From positions 438,000 through 448,604 of the forward strand of contig FJOG01000030.1 of assembly GCA_900073065.1 (NCBI GenBank): DNA of 10,605 nucleotides, in the 5' to 3' direction. The position numbers were made by a program, and so were the translations under genes. Below, piece after piece: positions 8,149 through 10,605 of this stretch. The notes below the pieces were generated by a model. It searched no databases. It saw nothing but the letters and a program-made list of their open reading frames with translations, and was not told the DNA's origin. Position 1 is the first letter of the stretch. Every line of letters starts with the position of its first letter. The DNA is from Phialocephala subalpina (Eukaryota; Ascomycota; Leotiomycetes; Helotiales; Mollisiaceae).

Positions 8149-8816
8149 ATGGAAAGATACCTCGCCGCGTACAAGGGGGTGGTCTTTAAATTCTTTGAAA
8201 CCCGCACAAAGAATCACAGTTTAGAGGCATGGGATTTGTGAACGAGAAACAGAAAAAGCGAATGTCGCTCTACGTCGAGATGAGAGGCCGACGGATTCCA
8301 CAAAAGGCCGTCTTCGACTTGAAACACGCGCTAAAGACACCCGTCGACCTATTGACATGGATGAAGTACATCGGAGGCTCTGGGTGAACCAAACGCCGTA
8401 CTTCATGTTTGCCGAGCATTTCAGGGGTTCCTTCGAACCGCTAAACATTCAACTAATACGTATCGCTGACGAAATGGCAAAGTGGGAGGACGATCATCCG
8501 GAGTTGTTGAAGCGCTACCAGGCGGTGATTAAGGAAATAATTGCTGTAGTAAGGAGCTCAGCCTCTGGAAAGCTTCAAGTCATTCGAAAGGCCAGTGGGC
8601 CTCTGGAAATTCAACAAAGGATTGCAGAAGATGATGACGATATCCTTCCTGAGGACATACGCAACAAGTGGTGAAATACCTCCACCAACATGTTCGTCTC
8701 TAAATCGAATGCTCCGGCTCCTAACCGACGGACTCAATTTCCTAAAGGTACTAAATTATGGAAGAGGAAGCAATTTTCGTTTCGTATTTGGAAGGAAAAC
8801 AAGAGCTATGCATTGA
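8149..8816 (+). pseudogene. Decayed gene of unknown function (about 220 codons in three frames)
   Basis: Consecutive frames join into one plausible soluble, helical protein. From ATG 8149 one frame reads KGVVFKFFETRTKNHSLEAW up to a stop at 8239. A second frame takes over (CERETEKANVALRRDE) through HRRLWVNQTPYFMFAEHFRG, KWEDDHPELLKRYQAVIKEI and DDDDILPEDIRNKW to a stop at 8672. A third reads GEIPPPTCSSLNRMLRLLTD and NYGRGSNFRF to a stop at 8816. The ordered hand-over at two points suggests two single-base indels in a once-continuous gene. I do not recognise the family. The middle ORF (ATG 8357, 105 codons) could still be translated alone. Confidence 0.42.
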
Positions 8817-9091
8817 AGTCTAAACTTGACTCGTTAACTACGCCTGCCAATACAATAATCTGAGGCTTCCTTGATGCCCGTTAATCCTGTCTCGGATGAT
8901 AAGACACAAATGTAAGACGCTTTGCAAGTGCAGATGACTTCCTAGCGCCCCCAAGAAAAGAGCACCGTCGAAGACAAACAGCCTAAAACGCCTACAGACC
9001 CCCAGAAATGCACCAGCCCCGTTTTCACGTGCTCTTCCACCAAACCAGATCAATGAAATCAAACTGTGTACTATACCATGTAGTGCTAATA
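8817..9091. other. No gene identified
   Basis: The minus-strand frame over 8838-9188 overlaps the zinc-finger relic out of frame and encodes a hydrophobic, low-information peptide. No other signal is seen. Confidence 0.4.
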
Positions 9092-9300
9092 TCAAGCACG
9101 ACGCCGTGAGACTATTCCATGAAATCTCTCTGCGTGGTTCTGTAAATCTGTCGATGCTCGAGCCTGACGTCGCAAATCCGGCAATCAATCTGCTCCCACT
9201 CTTCAGGCTTCCTAACGTGCTTCCTCAGAAAGTGCCTGCTCAAGGAACCCGGGGTTGCATACGAGGCGACCGTCTCTCGCAGCGTCAGCGCGGGATTTCC
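9092..9300 (-). pseudogene. Relic of a FluG/DUF3435-type protein: C-terminal C2H2 zinc finger
   Basis: The minus strand reads SYATPGSLSRHFLRKHV, then CRICDVRLEH. After a one-base frame change near 9150 it continues DLQNHAERFHGIVSRRRA to a stop at 9094-9092. Together these give CxxC followed by HxxxxxH spacing, the zinc-finger tail I associate with fungal proteins annotated as FluG-domain or DUF3435 (xYPTPxxLRRHFxRKH...MHLQNHAxRxHG). DUF3435 proteins include tyrosine recombinases of Crypton/Starship-type elements. Only the C-terminal about 65 residues remain; the frame opposite the BCS1-like segment above 9300 shows no further homology. The recombinase catalytic part is not present, so mobility cannot be claimed. 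Confidence 0.5.
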
Positions 9301-9313
9301 CTTACTAGACTTG

Positions 9314-9535
9314 AGCCAGCGAGGAGATGAAATCACGCTCAAGAAGCTAACAACAGAGTTTGCAAACAAGATACCGGAGCAGGAGTTTACCCCGGCTGAG
9401 ATCCAGTCGTTCTTGCTGAAATATAGGCGATCGCCTCACATGGCAGTAGAAAATGTGTAGGAATAGGTAGTCAAAACCAGGGAGGGGAAAGCAGATTCTT
9501 GGGTGCTGCAAGAAGGCGGTGACATTCGTCATTGA
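9314..9535 (+). pseudogene. Relic of a BCS1-like AAA protein C-terminus
   Basis: The plus-strand frame reads LKKLTTEFANKIPEQEF, TPAEIQSFLLKYRRSP and HMAVENV before TAG at 9458, a second TAG at 9464, then VVKTREGKADSWVLQEGGD to TGA at 9533. The pattern FAxxIPExxFTPAEIQxFLLKxxxxPxxAxxxV is the C-terminal end of fungal BCS1-like AAA ATPases, a family that in its founding member assembles mitochondrial complex III and in many fungal paralogs is uncharacterised. The AAA core (Walker motifs) is missing upstream, where the sequence instead belongs to the opposite-strand zinc-finger relic. Reading through the two stops restores a plausible tail, so at least one is probably a mutation (TGG or CAG to TAG). 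Confidence 0.6.
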
Positions 9536-10409
9536 TTTGACGTTGCGCATTTGCTTGGTTTAACAAGTGTGTTGAAGAGTCCGGTCATTGATGCGGGTAG
9601 GGGAGTTTGAGGCTGACTTCAAAGGGCCCGGCCAATCCGATAATATGCGATCTTATTTCCAGCTCTCAGGTTTGAATTAATATACTAATGCCGTATTTTA
9701 TCTTGTGCTTCTTCTGTTGACTCTGGATTGGGCGGAGTGGTATGGAAGATAAAGTCTTTAGTTCAGTAGTGATCAAGTTATGGTAATAGGACGAGCTTCT
9801 GCAGTCGTATACTACGTGCCAACAGAAGAAACTTGGCGTGGTCGACAGTTAAGTCTCTTCGTGGATGTGATAAGGCGCCACGGTCTAGCATCGTGTCTCG
9901 CGATCAAAGCCAAAATCCACCTATGCAGGGGACGTATTTGAGGCCAATTCATCGTGTTCCAGGTAAGTGTAGAGCCACCTGGATCATGTGGGCACCCAGG
10001 TCCCGGGGTTATTACTCTCACCTCCATAAATATGCGCCTTCGTCCCGTCTCATCTTCACGTCTCCTATTAGACAACCTCCTTGTCATGACCCAATGTCAC
10101 AACCTTACCCACACAACTATGCCGGTCGAATTGGTCGCTGACCACCATAACTTCCTGGCATGGCAGCACTTCACGACCCCGGGCTTCACTTCACTATCAG
10201 CTTCTCGCAATAGCTCTTTTTCTGCGCGCTTGGATCGGCCACATCAAGTGGTCGAATGGAAGGAAAAAGGCACAGTTCCAACATGATATGTCCTGGAAGG
10301 AATGAATCGGGTATGGTGGTGATCTAATGGAGTGGAAGCCGAAGAAGATCTTTCAGCAGCGGGCCGAGTGCCCGTCCCGTTGAGGAGTGGAAGAGTGGGG
10401 GTAGACAGG
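9536..10409. other. No gene identified
   Basis: There is an AT-rich patch near 9675-9710 and a good donor-like CCAGGTAAGTG at 9959-9969 after a short frame (ATG 9923, MQGTYLRPIHRVP), but no matching downstream exon that I can recognise. The longer frames at 9812-10286 overlap on both strands, start partly at non-ATG codons and show no domain. No tRNA, repeat or mobile-element end was found. Confidence 0.4.
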
Positions 10410-10605
10410 CTAGAGGCGGCTCCTCTTCCTCCTCCGCTTGGATAGCATAGGCCATCGTCTTCGCCGCTTGTGATAGGCTATCCGCTGCGTTATACGCCTC
10501 GCAGCGACTGTCTCTCGATCGTGTAAATACTTGTAGCGGTCCTCAAGCTGGTTGAACTGCTCCAGCCATCCTACCTGGCTTCGATGCTTGACGAGACTTG
10601 CCCGG
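10410..10605 (-). CDS. Possible basic C-terminal end of a gene entering from the right (partial)
   Basis: One minus-strand frame is open from the window edge (first full codon at 10604) for 64 codons to TAG at 10412-10410; the other two frames have stops. It reads WLEQFNQLEDRYKYLHDRE, then VAARRITQRIAYHKRRRR and ends in Lys/Arg-rich residues. The acidic/aromatic helix followed by a basic tail looks like protein, possibly with a nuclear localisation signal, but no family is recognised. The length is short enough for chance. Confidence 0.3.
   Translation of the reverse strand, partial: RASLVKHRSQVGWLEQFNQLEDRYKYLHDRETVAARRITQRIAYHKRRRRWPMLSKRRRKRSRL

Noticed and set aside
9812..10286. Overlapping frames on both strands including a Pro/Gly-rich one
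   Set aside because: They conflict with one another, partly lack an ATG, and show no conserved motif; only a lone donor-like site supports splicing.
1..10605. CRISPR array, bacterial operon signals or ribosome binding sites
   Set aside because: The only tandem repeats are ankyrin-coding units, a short hexamer run and small duplications. Spliceosomal introns and fungal protein families show the DNA is eukaryotic.

Overview
The window looks like accessory genomic DNA of a filamentous ascomycete (Pezizomycotina). The coding regions carry short introns (37-60 nt) with GTRAGT-type donors and pyrimidine-rich or CTAAC-type 3' ends. The recognisable families are fungal: PNP_UDP-NACHT-ankyrin NLR proteins, small MADS-box proteins, 2EXR/F-box-like proteins, BCS1-like AAA proteins and FluG/DUF3435-type zinc fingers. 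The species cannot be named from sequence alone. All family assignments are from reading motifs; no database search was run.

Layout. (1) 1-2961, minus strand: the 5' part of a fungal NLR-type gene. It joins a nucleoside-phosphorylase-like sensor/effector domain, a NACHT NTPase with intact Walker motifs, and an array of near-identical ankyrin repeats that runs off the left edge. Two 60-nt introns keep a 947-codon reading frame perfectly open. A candidate 5'UTR intron 3' end lies upstream at about 3094-3119. (2) 3639-4903, plus strand: a broken gene for a kinase-like protein (pseudokinase type), recognisable in three frames with several frameshifts and stops. (3) 5247-6090, plus strand: an apparently intact two-exon gene for a coiled-coil plus 2EXR/F-box-like protein. 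(4) About 6451-6869: a possible decayed coding stretch, followed by a purine-rich quasi-repeat near 6968-7054. (5) 7216-7730, minus strand: an apparently intact two-exon gene for a small fungal MADS-box-like protein with a duplicated basic segment before the MADS core. (6) 8149-8816, plus strand: a decayed gene of unknown function. (7) 9092-9300, minus strand: a FluG/DUF3435-type C2H2 zinc-finger relic lying head to head with a BCS1-like AAA C-terminal relic at 9314-9535, plus strand. (8) 9536-10409: no gene seen. (9) 10410-10605, minus strand: the possible basic C-terminal end of a gene entering from the right.

Interpretation. Three apparently intact genes (NLR, 2EXR-like, MADS-like) sit among at least four decayed genes. 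There is no operon-like logic; each gene is monocistronic. The mix of an NLR with a fast-evolving repeat array, orphan transcription-factor-like and F-box-like genes, and relics of a family linked to tyrosine-recombinase elements suggests a rapidly turning-over accessory compartment. Several nonsense codons in the relics fit C-to-T (or G-to-A) changes in CpA context, as repeat-induced point mutation would give, but this is inferred from only a handful of sites. The most notable content is the NLR with its diversified ankyrin array. I see no clearly undescribed system.
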